64,000 nucleotides of DNA from Magnetococcales bacterium (GCA_002753565.1 PEAM01000011.1:59917-123916); one strand, 5' to 3'. Numbered from the stretch's first letter, positions 7,999 to 17,599 are shown. Numbers and translations: made by a program. Notes: generated from the sequence alone by a model not told the origin.

Positions 7999-8712
7999 TC
8001 ATTCCCAGAGGGCTTTAAGGATCACTCCGATCCCTGAAAGGGTAGCCATGGTCAGAACCCCCTGTCGGGTTTTGCCTTGGTCCAGCCAGCAAGCCGCAGG
8101 TTGGGCAAGCAAGAGACCCACAACCACAGCAGGCACCAGCGCTACCCCTTCCCACAGCTCCGCTTCACCCATTTTTCCAATCTGATTTAATCCCATCAAG
8201 GTCATAAGGCTTCCCAGAAAGAAAAAAAGGGCGAGGGTGCCTCGGAATCTTGGTCCAGGTTCGTTCTGGAAGAGTAGGGCAACCGGCGGTCCCCCCATGG
8301 AGGTGGTGATGTTCATGATGCCAGAGAGGATGCCGGCGGGCAGGGTGGCAAGCAGGCTTTTTTCTGGCAGGGGTAAACGGGCCAGGGAGAGCAGGACAGC
8401 CAGCAGAACCAACAGGCCAAAAAGAAGAGAGAGAGTCCGGCTGGAGAGGGTGGTCAGCAGGGTAGCCCCCAGGAACAGCCCTGGAATAAACCCAACAAAG
8501 AGCTGTAGCAAACTTTTGAACTGGATGGATTTTCTCTCCCGATAGGCCATACTGAAGGAGAGCAGCAGACCCGCCAGCGTAATGGGTCCGGGCACCAGAT
8601 TGGGTTGCAGGACCATCAAAACCGGTGCGGCAACCAAGGCAAAGCCGAAGCCAACAGCCCCCTGGACCATGGTACCCGATAAAACAGCCAGATTGATGAG
8701 AACAATTTCCAA
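7999..8712 (-). CDS. TauE/SafE-family membrane transporter
   Basis: 237 residues with about seven to eight hydrophobic helices. Both family repeats are visible: GTMVQGAVGFGFALVAAPVL near the N-terminus and the matching GILSGIMNITTSMGGPPVAL in the second half. TauE/SafE proteins are inner-membrane carriers proposed to export sulfite, sulfoacetate or related sulfur organics; the substrate here is unknown. The length is near the family norm of about 250. It is divergent from the YgjP-like peptidase gene (178 bases between starts) and convergent with the two-CW gene, with only 24 bases between stops. Confidence 0.85.
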   Translation of the reverse strand: MEIVLINLAVLSGTMVQGAVGFGFALVAAPVLMVLQPNLVPGPITLAGLLLSFSMAYRERKSIQFKSLLQLFVGFIPGLFLGATLLTTLSSRTLSLLFGLLVLLAVLLSLARLPLPEKSLLATLPAGILSGIMNITTSMGGPPVALLFQNEPGPRFRGTLALFFFLGSLMTLMGLNQIGKMGEAELWEGVALVPAVVVGLLLAQPAACWLDQGKTRQGVLTMATLSGIGVILKALWE

Positions 8713-8890
8713 GGTTGATTGAGTCGATTACAATAGAGTAAAAAGAGGCGTAGTCAGGGGAGGTTATCCCTGTTTCTGTCTTGGGATGCAATGGTTCGCT
8801 GCCAATCCCCTTGGCAAACGGCCCAATTCAGGTCAAACAAGGGTGGGAGTATTGAGTTGGAAGAAAAAAGCCTCTGGAGGGGGAATCAGG

Positions 8891-9592
8891 GTGAGCAAGA
8901 GATGGCTTAAGGTAGATGGTGATCCAATTCCCTATATTTTGGTCCGTGTTAAATCCAGAAAAAAAATGACGGTGTTGGTTAATCCCAAGGGTGAGGTGGA
9001 GGTTCGAGTTCCGGTTCGGGTTACGATCAGCCAGGCCGAAGCTTTTTTACAGCAGTGTCACCAGTGGGTTGTGAATCGACTCTCGGTTGTGGAGAGGCAG
9101 ATTCAGCAACAGCCTCGGCTGTTGGATGGCGCGGTGATTCCCTATCTGGGAGAGAGGCTGAAACTGAAAGTGGATGCCAGCCATCACGGTGGGGTTGAGA
9201 GAAAGGGCCGTACCCTCCAGATTCCTCATCGTTGGGCGGATGATCCCATCCAGCTACAAAAAAGACTGGAGTTGTGGTTTAGAGGTCAGGCCCGCAGCCA
9301 TTTTCAGAGCCGATTGAGCCACTGGGCCAGGCAGATGGATGTGACCTATAATCGGCTGACTATTCGAGGTCAGAAAACCGTGTGGGGTAGCTGTTCCATC
9401 AAGAACAACATCAACCTCAATTGGCGTTTGATGTGGATGCCCTACCGGGTGGCCGATTATGTGGTCATTCACGAGTTGAGCCACCTGGACCATATGGACC
9501 ACTCCTTCGCCTTTTGGCAGCGTGTGGGGCAGTTTGAACCAGATCACCTGCTGCTCAGAAAAAAACTCAGCGGTTTTAAACTCCCTTGGTAA
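8891..9592 (+). CDS. YgjP-like (DUF45) zinc metallopeptidase
   Basis: 233 residues from GTG 8891, chosen because GGAGGGGG (8876-8883) lies 7 bases upstream; an ATG 105 bases earlier has no site. The catalytic zinc motif is VIHELSHLDHMDHS: HExxH-type HELSH with a downstream His. The preceding block QKTVWGSCSIKNNINLNWRLMWMP is diagnostic of the YgjP/WLM-like family (M48-related). The N-terminal beta-rich part (YILVRVKSRKKMTVLVNPKGEVEVRVP) also matches. It is probably cytoplasmic with an unknown physiological role; some relatives are coupled to DNA-protein crosslink repair or restriction loci. It converges on the terminase gene, with stops 10 bases apart. Confidence 0.88.
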   Translation: MSKRWLKVDGDPIPYILVRVKSRKKMTVLVNPKGEVEVRVPVRVTISQAEAFLQQCHQWVVNRLSVVERQIQQQPRLLDGAVIPYLGERLKLKVDASHHGGVERKGRTLQIPHRWADDPIQLQKRLELWFRGQARSHFQSRLSHWARQMDVTYNRLTIRGQKTVWGSCSIKNNINLNWRLMWMPYRVADYVVIHELSHLDHMDHSFAFWQRVGQFEPDHLLLRKKLSGFKLPW

Positions 9593-9602
9593 GGGGGTAG
9601 GC

Positions 9603-11291
9603 TCAATATCCACCCCACTGAAAGGGGTCTCCCGAAGTCGAAAAAGAGGAGATTCCCATCCCCATATCGGTCAGATTTTCACTCTCCCGAGTGGAGAAAC
9701 GTTGCCCCAAAGAGGTGTGTTCTCCAATGGAACCAGCCCCTTCCAGAGCCGCTTTCCAGACCATCTCCAGCGCATCCGGGCCATCATCATGGCTCTCCCC
9801 TTCGCCCCAATGTTTCAACTGCTCCAGAAGTGTGCTGCAGGAGCGGTGGAAACGGATCAGGCCGTTGTTGATATGGGGCTGCAGGCTGCTGATTCTCAGC
9901 TCTTTATCCCGGAGGGGTTTGATGCCCCGTGCCGGAATGGGTACCTTCAGTCGGGCGGAGCGGCGGATCAACTCATCTTTAAAAAATTCCTGAAACTGCA
10001 CCGTCTCCACCACCCAGGTTCGACAATCATAACGGGCCTGGCAGGCGATGACGTCGGCAATAATCTCATCGGGATGGCGGCGGCGAATGTCTGCTTCGAC
10101 CACGTTGAGCACTCCCGTCATCCGGTCATAACCAGCGACAATAATGGCAGAGGGGTCGCCGCGATTGCCCGACTTGCCCATGGAGGGGTCCACCGCCCCA
10201 AAGTAGAGCCACTCCGGGTTCTCCTGGGTCCAAAATTCAAACTGTTGAAAGGGGGCGTTATGGTGTTGGGGAAGATTCTGTAACTCGGCATCGAAGGTAT
10301 CGACACCATCTCGGCAGCGTATTTTCATCAGGGTCTCAAGAGAGCGCACCTTTGGCCAGGAGATTTCAGCCCCAGCCTCCATGGCCTGCTGATGCTGACG
10401 GTAGAAGCGATCCGCCTGTGCCTCCCCTTGGGCGAGTAGTTTTTCCTGCCATTGATCCCACAGAGGCATATTATCCGGCCACCGGATAATGGCTTGAAAC
10501 CGTTTGGACTCCCAGAGAGGGTTGTGAAACAGTCGGGAGAGCAGGGAGTCGTGATGGAGAATGGTGCCAACACAGATCAGGTCCATGGAGTCATCGGGTG
10601 GGCCCAACTTCAAGACCACGCTGCGCATCCACTCATCCAACTTGTCACGCTGCAGACGACTGCGGACATTTTCGTCGTTCTCCAGGTCGTCACAGATGAC
10701 CAGGTCGGGTCGGATGGCCCCGTGGCGAAGCCCCCGGACCCGTTTGCCAGATCCCAAGGCCTGAATGCGGGCACCGTGGTTGGTAATGGCAATCCCCTCG
10801 TTCCAGGTTCTGCCTTTTCCGCAGGCGTGGGGATAATCCTGCTTGAGTCGGGGGTTGGCCTCCAGTTCTGCCTTGATGGATTCCAACATGGTGGTTGCCT
10901 GATGGATGGCATCCATGATGATGGGGATAAACGCTCTTTTTTCGGTCACCACACACCAGAGGGTAAAGACCTGGGTAACCAAGGTAGACTTTGCCTCACT
11001 GCGGGGAGCGGCAATTGCCAGCTTGACCCCTCGGTTTTTGGGTTGAACCAGTCTCTCCAGTCGTTGATAAAGATAGGTGTGCAGAACACTGTCGTGCTCA
11101 GAGATGTAGTGGGGAAAGTAGGTTTTGGCAAAATAGCGAAAACTCTCTTTTCCCTTCTCAATCCGCTCTTGGCGGATGTGCGGCCTGCTGTCTAAACCGG
11201 TAACCTCTCGTTCTATGGTCTCTTTGAGACGTTCTGAGAGAGAGGTGAGCTTGTCTTGAAACTGTTTGTTGGAGATTTTGGCCTGTTTCAT
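9603..11291 (-). CDS. Phage-type terminase large subunit, isolated
   Basis: About 562 residues from ATG 11291; the frame stays open upstream with another ATG at 11459, so the start is unsure. It has a two-domain terminase layout. The N-terminal ATPase shows a variant Walker A (AAPRSEAKSTLV, around residues 98-110) and Walker B PDLVICDDLEN. The C-terminal RNase-H-like nuclease shows FGAVDPSMG, WVVETVQFQEFF and SHDDGPDALEM, the acidic residues expected to bind metal. In phages this enzyme packages DNA into the prohead and cuts it. No small terminase subunit, portal, capsid or integrase gene lies on either side, so it is a prophage remnant or a domesticated gene. The frame is intact with no stop or frameshift, which argues against plain decay. 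Confidence 0.8.
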   Translation of the reverse strand: MKQAKISNKQFQDKLTSLSERLKETIEREVTGLDSRPHIRQERIEKGKESFRYFAKTYFPHYISEHDSVLHTYLYQRLERLVQPKNRGVKLAIAAPRSEAKSTLVTQVFTLWCVVTEKRAFIPIIMDAIHQATTMLESIKAELEANPRLKQDYPHACGKGRTWNEGIAITNHGARIQALGSGKRVRGLRHGAIRPDLVICDDLENDENVRSRLQRDKLDEWMRSVVLKLGPPDDSMDLICVGTILHHDSLLSRLFHNPLWESKRFQAIIRWPDNMPLWDQWQEKLLAQGEAQADRFYRQHQQAMEAGAEISWPKVRSLETLMKIRCRDGVDTFDAELQNLPQHHNAPFQQFEFWTQENPEWLYFGAVDPSMGKSGNRGDPSAIIVAGYDRMTGVLNVVEADIRRRHPDEIIADVIACQARYDCRTWVVETVQFQEFFKDELIRRSARLKVPIPARGIKPLRDKELRISSLQPHINNGLIRFHRSCSTLLEQLKHWGEGESHDDGPDALEMVWKAALEGAGSIGEHTSLGQRFSTRESENLTDMGMGISSFSTSGDPFQWGGY

Positions 11292-11553
11292 TGATTTATC
11301 AATTCCTATGTGGACGAAGCGTTGTATAATCCCAAAAACGACAATTGGGCGTACAGGAGTGGTGCAAACCATTGATTCACCCGCTGTCAGAGAAAAAACC
11401 GAAGGATCACCCCTGATCAACCGCCAGTTTCCAGGTTTATAATAGAGCCCTTTTGGCATGTTATTTTCTTCTGGGGAGAATGGGAGCAAGAGAGTGTTCA
11501 GCAGTGAAGCCCAGAAAAGTTGGATTGACTCTCCGTTGGAGGGGTGACGGTTG

Positions 11554-14500
11554 ATGGGTAAGGGCTTCCCTTTTGGCTGGTCGTTCCGCTTTTTGCCGGG
11601 GTTGATTCTGGTTGTCGGTCTGGTGCTGACTTTTTTTTACTGGCAACATCTGCAGGTAGGCAGCGACGCCTTTGCCCAGCGGCAGTTTCGGCAACTGTCC
11701 GATAGTATTCGAGGGGTTGCAAGCCGCCGTTTTTCTGCCCATGAAAATCTCTCTCGAGCCGTAGCCACCCTGTTCTCTGCCTCTTCCGAGACCCTTACTC
11801 CAGGCCGTTGGAACCACTTTCATGAAACCCTCGACTGGTATGGTCGCTACCCCAGCCTGATTGAAATGGCCTATGTGGTTGCTGTTAAGGAGGGGGATAG
11901 GGCCAGATTTGAAAAGAGGGTGCAGGCCCGTTTTCAACCCGACTTCAAAATTGAGGCCCAAGAGAGTCGGGATGACTATTTTGTCGTGACCTACAGCTAT
12001 CCAACCCACCGAGCGGGTCAGCCCTACGCTCCCGGTTTCGATCTGGGGGCGGAAAAACGGCGACGAGATGCGGCTCAGCTCTCTCGGGACAGCGGTCGGC
12101 CAGCCTTTACCAAAACCCTGTTGCGGTCGGTGGGAGAGGGGGTAGAGTCAGAACTGATTCACCTGTTGCCGGTCTACCACCCCAACCGGGTCGGCAAGAG
12201 TGTGGCGGCCCGGCGCGCGGCTCTGGTGGGGTGGGTGGTTGCTGTTTTCGATGCGCGGCTTCTGTTTGAAGATATTTTCAAGAGTGGTCAGGATGATATT
12301 CGGGTCGAGGTGTTTGATGGCCCTATTGTGCTCCCTTCGGCCAAGCTGTATGACAGCCATCCAGAGATGGCTGTGGTGGCATCGGGTGGACCTTGGACCC
12401 GAACGGTACGTTCCATGCTGGAGGGGGGAAAGTGGACCATCCGTTTCTCCCCCAGCCTCTCTTTTAAAAACAGCTATCAATCGGCCGGATTGGCCATCAT
12501 CCCCTTTGCCGGCTTTCTGGTGAGTGCCGCTCTGGCTCTGGCCGCCTGGATCTTAATCTCGGGGCGGGAGCGGGCCTTGGAGCAGGCCGTTGAGATGACC
12601 CGTGCCCATCGGGAGAGTGAAGAGCGGCTCCGTCGGACGGTTCTCTACGCCCCGATTCCCATCATGATTCACTCCGAAATTGGTGGAGAGGTGATTATGG
12701 CCAACATGCGTTGGTCGGAGCTCTCTGGCTATGGTCGGGGAGAGATTCTCACGTTGCAAGGGTGGGTTGAGCAGGTTAAGCCGGTAGGGGGCCACACCCA
12801 GGCCATGGAGAGTCTTGGGCCACCTTTTCCACCGGACACCCCCTTCAAAGAGGTGGAGCTGGCTGTTCATACCACCCATGGTGAGCAGCGTGTCTGGATG
12901 GTTCGTTCGCGCCCTCTGGATAACAGCGCTCGGACCGGTCGGAACATGATCATCAGTATGGCGATGGACATTACCCAGATGAAGGAGACCGAACGCTCCT
13001 TGGTTAAGGCCAAACGGGAGGCGGAGGCGGCCAACCAAGCAAAAAGTGAATTTTTGGCAACCATGAGCCATGAAATTCGCACCCCCATGAATGCCATCAT
13101 CGGCATGGCCGAAGTGTTGGGAGAGACAGAGCTAAACCCGGAACAGCGGGACTATGTGGCGGTTTTCCGGCGGGCAGGAGACAATCTGCTGGAGTTGATC
13201 AACGATATTTTGGATCTCTCCAAAGTAGAGGCCGGGCGTTTGGAGTTGGATAAGATACGCTTTAGTTTGTCAGACCTGCTCAAACGGATTTCAGACATCA
13301 TGTTGGTTCGGGCCCAAGAGAGCGACCTGACCCTTACCATAGGGGTGGATAAAGGAACCCCGGACTGGTTTATCGGTGACCCCAAGCGGCTGCGCCAGAT
13401 TGTGATCAACCTGGTGGGAAATGCCATCAAATTTACCCATGAAGGGGGGGTGACCGTCTGGGTCAAGCCGGACCCCAACCTGCCTGACCAGCCTGGTGCC
13501 CTGCTTTTTTCTGTGGCAGATACCGGTATTGGCATCGCTGCGGAAAAGTTGGGCGCTGTCTTTGAGTCCTTTACCCAGGCGGATGCCTCTACTACCCGTG
13601 AGTTTGGTGGTACCGGGCTGGGGCTGGCTATCTCCCAACGCCTGGTCCAGTTGATGGGGGGGGATATCCGGGTTGAGAGTCAGTTGAAAAAGGGGAGCAC
13701 CTTTCTTTTTACCGCCCACCTCCAAGTGACCAAGGCGCCAGTTGAAGAAAAACGCCACCTCACCTTGGGGCTGGAAGGCTCTCTGCAGGGGATGCGGATT
13801 TTGGTGGTGGACGAACACTCCGACAGCCGCCTGGTTCTGTCGCAAATGGTCACCCTGTTCAATGTGGAGGTGGCGCTGGTTTCGGATCTGCGGGAGGGGT
13901 TGGAGCTGATTGCTCAACAGGGCCATGGTAAAAAAAAGGTAGGGCTATTGATCTACGCCGTTCCCATGGGAGAGCCAGATGTCTTGGGGGCTATCAGGGG
14001 GTTTCGTCAGGCGTCAGGCCTTGAAAACCTTCCCGCCATTGCTGTCAGCTCCTATCAACAGGAGGGGGAGTTGGCGCGGGCCAGAGCGTTGGGGGTGGGG
14101 ATGCTATTGAAACCCATTAAACGGGAAGAGTTGATGGAGTCTATTCAGTCGGTGTTGGAGCCCCGGAAAAAAACCCCACCAAAAGAATCAAAATCGGCAC
14201 CTCTGCGGATTCTTCTGGTGGATGACTCAGAGGATAACATCCTGCTTATTCAGGTTTTTCTGAAAAAATCAGGATTCAAGCTGGACATTGCCAATAACGG
14301 TAAAGAGGCCGTTGATCGGGTTCAGTCCAGCAACTATGACCTGGTTCTCATGGACGTCCAGATGCCGATAATGGACGGCTATGAGGCGACCCGCACGATC
14401 CGAGCCTGGGAGGCCAAGAGAGGGCGTAAGCCGGTTCCGGTGATTGCTCTGACCGCGCATGCTTTTGCAGAGAATGAACGTCAGACCATGGAAGCCGGGT

Positions 14501-14574
14501 GTTCGGAACATCTGACCAAACCCATTACCAAGCCTCAGCTACTGGCCGCTATCGGTCGCTACCAAGTGCGTTGA
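11554..14574 (+). CDS. CHASE-PAS hybrid sensor histidine kinase with two receiver domains
   Basis: 1006 residues from ATG 11554 with GGAGGGG at 11538-11544 (TTG 11551 is a near-equal choice). The order is: transmembrane helix at about 10-30; periplasmic CHASE domain at about 50-300, including [13 protein letters not shown] and [13 protein letters not shown]; second helix near 310-332; PAS domain near 350-480; HisKA with [13 protein letters not shown] (phospho-His near 506); HATPase_c with [18 protein letters not shown] and [10 protein letters not shown]; receiver 1 near 745-865; receiver 2 near 885-1005. Receiver 2 is canonical ([27 protein letters not shown]). Receiver 1 keeps an acidic pair and the Lys but lacks the phosphorylated Asp ([13 protein letters not shown]). 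The stimulus is unknown; CHASE domains bind small extracellular ligands. No partner regulator is adjacent. Confidence 0.92.
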   Translation: MGKGFPFGWSFRFLPGLILVVGLVLTFFYWQHLQVGSDAFAQRQFRQLSDSIRGVASRRFSAHENLSRAVATLFSASSETLTPGRWNHFHETLDWYGRYPSLIEMAYVVAVKEGDRARFEKRVQARFQPDFKIEAQESRDDYFVVTYSYPTHRAGQPYAPGFDLGAEKRRRDAAQLSRDSGRPAFTKTLLRSVGEGVESELIHLLPVYHPNRVGKSVAARRAALVGWVVAVFDARLLFEDIFKSGQDDIRVEVFDGPIVLPSAKLYDSHPEMAVVASGGPWTRTVRSMLEGGKWTIRFSPSLSFKNSYQSAGLAIIPFAGFLVSAALALAAWILISGRERALEQAVEMTRAHRESEERLRRTVLYAPIPIMIHSEIGGEVIMANMRWSELSGYGRGEILTLQGWVEQVKPVGGHTQAMESLGPPFPPDTPFKEVELAVHTTHGEQRVWMVRSRPLDNSARTGRNMIISMAMDITQMKETERSLVKAKREAEAANQAKSEFLATMSHEIRTPMNAIIGMAEVLGETELNPEQRDYVAVFRRAGDNLLELINDILDLSKVEAGRLELDKIRFSLSDLLKRISDIMLVRAQESDLTLTIGVDKGTPDWFIGDPKRLRQIVINLVGNAIKFTHEGGVTVWVKPDPNLPDQPGALLFSVADTGIGIAAEKLGAVFESFTQADASTTREFGGTGLGLAISQRLVQLMGGDIRVESQLKKGSTFLFTAHLQVTKAPVEEKRHLTLGLEGSLQGMRILVVDEHSDSRLVLSQMVTLFNVEVALVSDLREGLELIAQQGHGKKKVGLLIYAVPMGEPDVLGAIRGFRQASGLENLPAIAVSSYQQEGELARARALGVGMLLKPIKREELMESIQSVLEPRKKTPPKESKSAPLRILLVDDSEDNILLIQVFLKKSGFKLDIANNGKEAVDRVQSSNYDLVLMDVQMPIMDGYEATRTIRAWEAKRGRKPVPVIALTAHAFAENERQTMEAGCSEHLTKPITKPQLLAAIGRYQVR

Positions 14575-14594
14575 GCAGACAGCTTTTTTTAGGG

Positions 14595-14759
14595 TCACCA
14601 GATCCAAGCTGGTGGTAAAAGCAGCACATAGAGTGTCAGGCCGCCAATCCAGGCTGATACGGTCCAATACGATCTAACCACTTTTTTTCTCCCTTTTTTA
14701 GGAGCCTCATCCTTCTTTTGTGAGCCATGAGAGCTCTCTTTTTCGCTGGAACTCAGCAT
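14595..14759 (-). CDS. Possible 54-residue single-span membrane protein
   Basis: ATG on the minus strand at 14759, stop at 14595-14597. The product has a charged, Lys/Ser/Glu-rich first 30 residues, then a hydrophobic segment (SAWIGGLTLYVLLLPPAWIW) reaching the C-terminus. This tail-anchor-like layout is typical of small bacterial membrane proteins. No clear ribosome binding site is seen, and no family is recognised. It converges on the histidine kinase gene (20 bases between stops). Confidence 0.38.
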   Translation of the reverse strand: MLSSSEKESSHGSQKKDEAPKKGRKKVVRSYWTVSAWIGGLTLYVLLLPPAWIW

Positions 14760-15147
14760 CGAGTACGGAAACCGAACTTGAATACTCTGGGACCATCCTA
14801 AGAAGAGAAAACGCTCTTGCTCATCTATCTCCTTTGTTAATCCTATCGGCTCAAACGGTGTTGATAATTAGCTTGCATTTTCTATGCCTGTTTATTGAAA
14901 GCCTTGCTTTCTGGAGAGTTTGGTAGAATTTTGTCTTTCTGACATTCGGTAAATTGTGCCGAATCAGGGCTTTTTTTTCCTTACGTCAATATTTCAACAA
15001 AGCAAGTCAGCCGAGGAAAGATTTTATTATATTGCTGTAATTTAAGTATAAATTAAAAAATTTATTGGTTGGCATGGATATTGATTTACGTTAAGTGGAG
15101 AGCGTAGAGGTGAAAACCAGACAAAAAAATACAAGAGGAGAAGAGCG
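14760..15147. other. Gene-free stretch upstream of a small ORF
   Basis: About 390 bases with no convincing coding frame. A short hairpin (ATTCGG 14944-14949 with CCGAAT 14959-14964) followed a few bases later by eight T may be a weak terminator. From about 15015 the sequence becomes very AT-rich, consistent with a promoter for the small gene at 15148, but no clean -35/-10 pair was assigned. Confidence 0.4.
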
Positions 15148-15351
15148 ATGCGGAAAGTTGGAGAGGTGGGTTGTCAACAGTTGGCTTTGATCCGGAAATT
15201 TCCGCTTGTTTATGATGAACTGCTTGCCCGTTTGGAGTTGGATGGGCTGTCACTCCATGGCCCCAAGGATTCGGTACAGATTAAACGGTTTAATCGGGTT
15301 TTGGCTTTTTTTGTCTATCGGTTGAGTTTGGAGTCGTTGGAGCCCTTATGA
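15148..15351 (+). CDS. Hypothetical 67-residue protein with strong ribosome binding site
   Basis: ATG 15148 is preceded by AAGAGGAGAAG (15133-15143), a very good binding site at good spacing, downstream of an AT-rich promoter-like stretch. The product is a small, basic-amphipathic protein (Leu 14, Arg/Lys frequent, one Cys) ending in a predicted helix (FNRVLAFFVYRLSLESLE). No family is recognised and there is no signal peptide or membrane span. It ends 15 bases before the stop of the convergent zinc-ribbon gene. It is called real on the binding site and the isolated, full-length frame. Confidence 0.55.
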   Translation: MRKVGEVGCQQLALIRKFPLVYDELLARLELDGLSLHGPKDSVQIKRFNRVLAFFVYRLSLESLEPL

Positions 15352-15366
15352 CCAACCTCAACCGGC

Positions 15367-15567
15367 TTACCCCTCATCATTGGAAAAAATGTCATCATAT
15401 GCCGCAAAGGGGTTCTCCTCCTGAACCTCTATCTTCCCAGTTCCCAAACAGTGGGTGCACCCCTGTAAAAAAACAGTCTCAGCCGTATCCAGTTGGGTGG
15501 GCGGGGTTGTCTGATCGGAGATTTTTCCCGATCCTTTGCAAAAGGGGCATATCCATCCTGCATCCAT
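15367..15567 (-). CDS. Small zinc-ribbon protein with DnaJ-like CxxCxGxG motifs
   Basis: 66 residues. ATG 15567 has AAGGGA about 8 bases upstream. Two cysteine pairs, CPFCKGSGKI (residues ~7-16) and CTHCLGTGKI (~37-46), repeat the CxxCxGxG pattern of the DnaJ/TsiJ-type zinc-binding domain and together could bind one zinc. The C-terminal tail is acidic (NPFAAYDDIFSNDEG). Stand-alone proteins of this kind are known but poorly characterised; it may act in protein folding or as a partner of another factor. The residue pattern strongly supports coding despite its size. Confidence 0.62.
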   Translation of the reverse strand: MDAGWICPFCKGSGKISDQTTPPTQLDTAETVFLQGCTHCLGTGKIEVQEENPFAAYDDIFSNDEG

Positions 15568-15797
15568 TGGTGGTTTCCCTTGACTGTTTTTAAGATAAAT
15601 TTACTTTATTTCAATGCGAAGGGAATGGGATAACCATTGGTTCCACCCCCAAACAATTCCAATGCTATGAAAATGACCCACTCCTGTCCAGTTCCACCCC
15701 GGTAGAATCGATGCTTAATCCGTTGAGTAGACAGAAAAATAGCTGTATTATTCTTCTGTTGTAAAATAATCAATTCCTCTCACGGACGGTGTTTGAT

Positions 15798-17351
15798 ATG
15801 ACTCTCTCTGACAAGGCGCTCAAAACGTTGTTGCAACGCCGAAAGATCATCCAGGCTGGTGGAGGAGAGAGTAAAACAAAAACCCGCAATAAAAAGGGGA
15901 TTCTTACCGCCCGTCAGCGGCTGGATGAACTGTTTCAACCGGGAACCTTCCAAGAACATGGTGCCCACATCCGCCACACTTGCACCCATTTTGGTATGGA
16001 AAAAAAGGAGATTGCCGCCGATGGTGTGGTGGTGGGGTGTGGGTTTGTTGAAGGCCGGCAGGTTGCTGCGGTCAGCCAGGACTTTACCTCCATGGCGGGA
16101 ACCGTCGGCAAAATGCACGCCAGTAAAATTGTTTCCATCATGGAATATGCCCAGAAAATGGGTATTCCTGTTATCGCTTTCAAAGACTCCGGTGGTGCTA
16201 GAATTCAAGAAGGGGTCGATGCACTGTCAGGGTATGGTGCTATCTTCTTTCAAAACGTCAATCTTTCCGGGGTTGTACCTCAAATAGCGGTGATCTCTGG
16301 CCCGTGTGCTGGAGGGGCCGCCTATTCACCAGCCCTGATGGATTTTGTCGTCATGACCCAAAAAAACGCCCATATGTTTATCACCGGCCCCCAGGTGATC
16401 AAGGCGGTCTCCGGGACCGAATGTACCATGGATGAGGTGGGCAGTGCAGAGATGCACGCCAGCGTCAGTGGTAATGTGCATTTTCTAGCCGAAGATGATG
16501 AACATGCCATTCAAATTATCAAACATCTTCTTGACTTTCTTCCTTGTAACAACACCCAAGACCCACCCCACCGACCGGTCACGGAGCTCCATCTGGAGAA
16601 CGACCCCGGCATCAACCGATTGATCCCCGAAAACCCCAAAGCTCCCATCGATATTTTACGCATTATCGAGCGCCTTGTCGACAAGGGAGACTTTCTGGAG
16701 ATACACGCCTCTTTTGCCCGAAACATTGTCGTCGGTTTTGGGCGTCTTCATGGGATGGTAACCGGTATTGTTGCCAACCAATCAGCAGAAAAGGCCGGCT
16801 GCCTCGATATTGACGCCTCGGATAAAGCGGCTCGGTTTATCCGCTTTTGCAACGCCTTTAATATTCCGCTGGTCTCTTTGGTTGATGTGCCCGGCTTTTT
16901 GCCGGGAATCGAACAGGAGCGAGGTGGTATCATCCGCCATGGCGCCAAGCTGCTGTTTGCCTATGCCTCGGCGACCGTACCTAAAATTACCGTTATTCTG
17001 CGAAAAGCCTATGGTGGTGCCTATATCGCCATGAACTCTCCTGAGTTGGGGGCGGATGCGGTCTTTGCCTGGCCTACCGCCGAAATTGCCGTAATGGGGG
17101 CTGAGGGGGCGGTCAATATTCTTCACCGCAAGGAGTTGCAGGAGATGGAAAACAGTAAAGCGCGTACCGAAGAGCTGGCTCAGGCGTATCGAGATAACTT
17201 CTCATCTCCCTATCTGGCAGCCGCCAGAGGCTATCTTACCGATATCATCGAACCGGGTCAGACACGATCTGTTGTGGCGATGTCCCTGCAGGGCATGCTG
17301 CAAAAAAGGGAGTTGCGTCCCCATAAAAAACACGGAAACATTCCTCTGTAA
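15798..17351 (+). CDS. Acyl-CoA carboxylase beta subunit (carboxyltransferase)
   Basis: 517 residues from ATG 15798 (GGACGG ends 8 bases upstream; GTG 15789 is an alternative). It belongs to the propionyl-CoA/methylcrotonyl-CoA/methylmalonyl-CoA carboxyltransferase family of about 510-520 residues. The two crotonase-like halves show KKGILTARQRLDELFQPGTF and SQDFTSMAGTVG, the oxyanion-hole block SGPCAGGAAYSPALMDF, and in the second half LVDVPGFLPGIEQERGGIIRHG and KAYGGAYIAMNSPELGAD. It moves a carboxyl group between carboxybiotin and an acyl-CoA, most likely propionyl-CoA/methylmalonyl-CoA. An OadG-like small protein and the biotin carrier follow on the same strand. No biotin carboxylase gene is present here, so the partner enzyme lies elsewhere, or the complex is a decarboxylase or transcarboxylase. 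Confidence 0.9.
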   Translation: MTLSDKALKTLLQRRKIIQAGGGESKTKTRNKKGILTARQRLDELFQPGTFQEHGAHIRHTCTHFGMEKKEIAADGVVVGCGFVEGRQVAAVSQDFTSMAGTVGKMHASKIVSIMEYAQKMGIPVIAFKDSGGARIQEGVDALSGYGAIFFQNVNLSGVVPQIAVISGPCAGGAAYSPALMDFVVMTQKNAHMFITGPQVIKAVSGTECTMDEVGSAEMHASVSGNVHFLAEDDEHAIQIIKHLLDFLPCNNTQDPPHRPVTELHLENDPGINRLIPENPKAPIDILRIIERLVDKGDFLEIHASFARNIVVGFGRLHGMVTGIVANQSAEKAGCLDIDASDKAARFIRFCNAFNIPLVSLVDVPGFLPGIEQERGGIIRHGAKLLFAYASATVPKITVILRKAYGGAYIAMNSPELGADAVFAWPTAEIAVMGAEGAVNILHRKELQEMENSKARTEELAQAYRDNFSSPYLAAARGYLTDIIEPGQTRSVVAMSLQGMLQKRELRPHKKHGNIPL

Positions 17352-17386
17352 CGTCAAGTTTTGGATGATAACCAGGAGTTGAAACC

Positions 17387-17599
17387 ATGGGACTGTCTAA
17401 ACAGGGGGAGCAGCAGGAGTTGGAGAGCGACCCTCTTCCTTCTGGGCTGCCACGGCATCATCTGCTGCTTATTTCGGCGGCGGTCTATTCCGTGTCGGAG
17501 TCCCTTCAGGTAAAATCAGTTAAACGGGCTGTTCAGGTGGACTCTTCCTGGGCAAAACAGGGGCGGATGCAGCACCATGCCAAGTCTTACCATCGCTAG
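17387..17599 (+). CDS. Small OadG-like / carboxylase-associated protein
   Basis: 70 residues; ATG 17387 has AGGAG about 9 bases upstream. Residues ~22-40 form a short hydrophobic stretch (LPRHHLLLISAAVYSVS), and the C-terminal SSWAKQGRMQHHAKS matches the W-x-x-x-G-R-x pattern of small proteins found between the carboxyltransferase and biotin carrier genes of acyl-CoA carboxylase or decarboxylase clusters. In those clusters it resembles the end of the OadG/MmdD subunit and probably helps subunit assembly. The position here, between those two genes, supports the assignment more than the sequence does. Confidence 0.55.
   Translation: MGLSKQGEQQELESDPLPSGLPRHHLLLISAAVYSVSESLQVKSVKRAVQVDSSWAKQGRMQHHAKSYHR

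Noticed and set aside
10452..11195. 247-codon plus-strand frame inside the terminase gene
   Set aside because: The minus-strand frame carries recognisable terminase motifs over the same bases; this one has no homology pattern.
14596..14614. Hairpin CACCAG/CTGGTG after the histidine kinase as a terminator
   Set aside because: No T-run follows on either strand, and it lies within the last codons of the possible small membrane protein.
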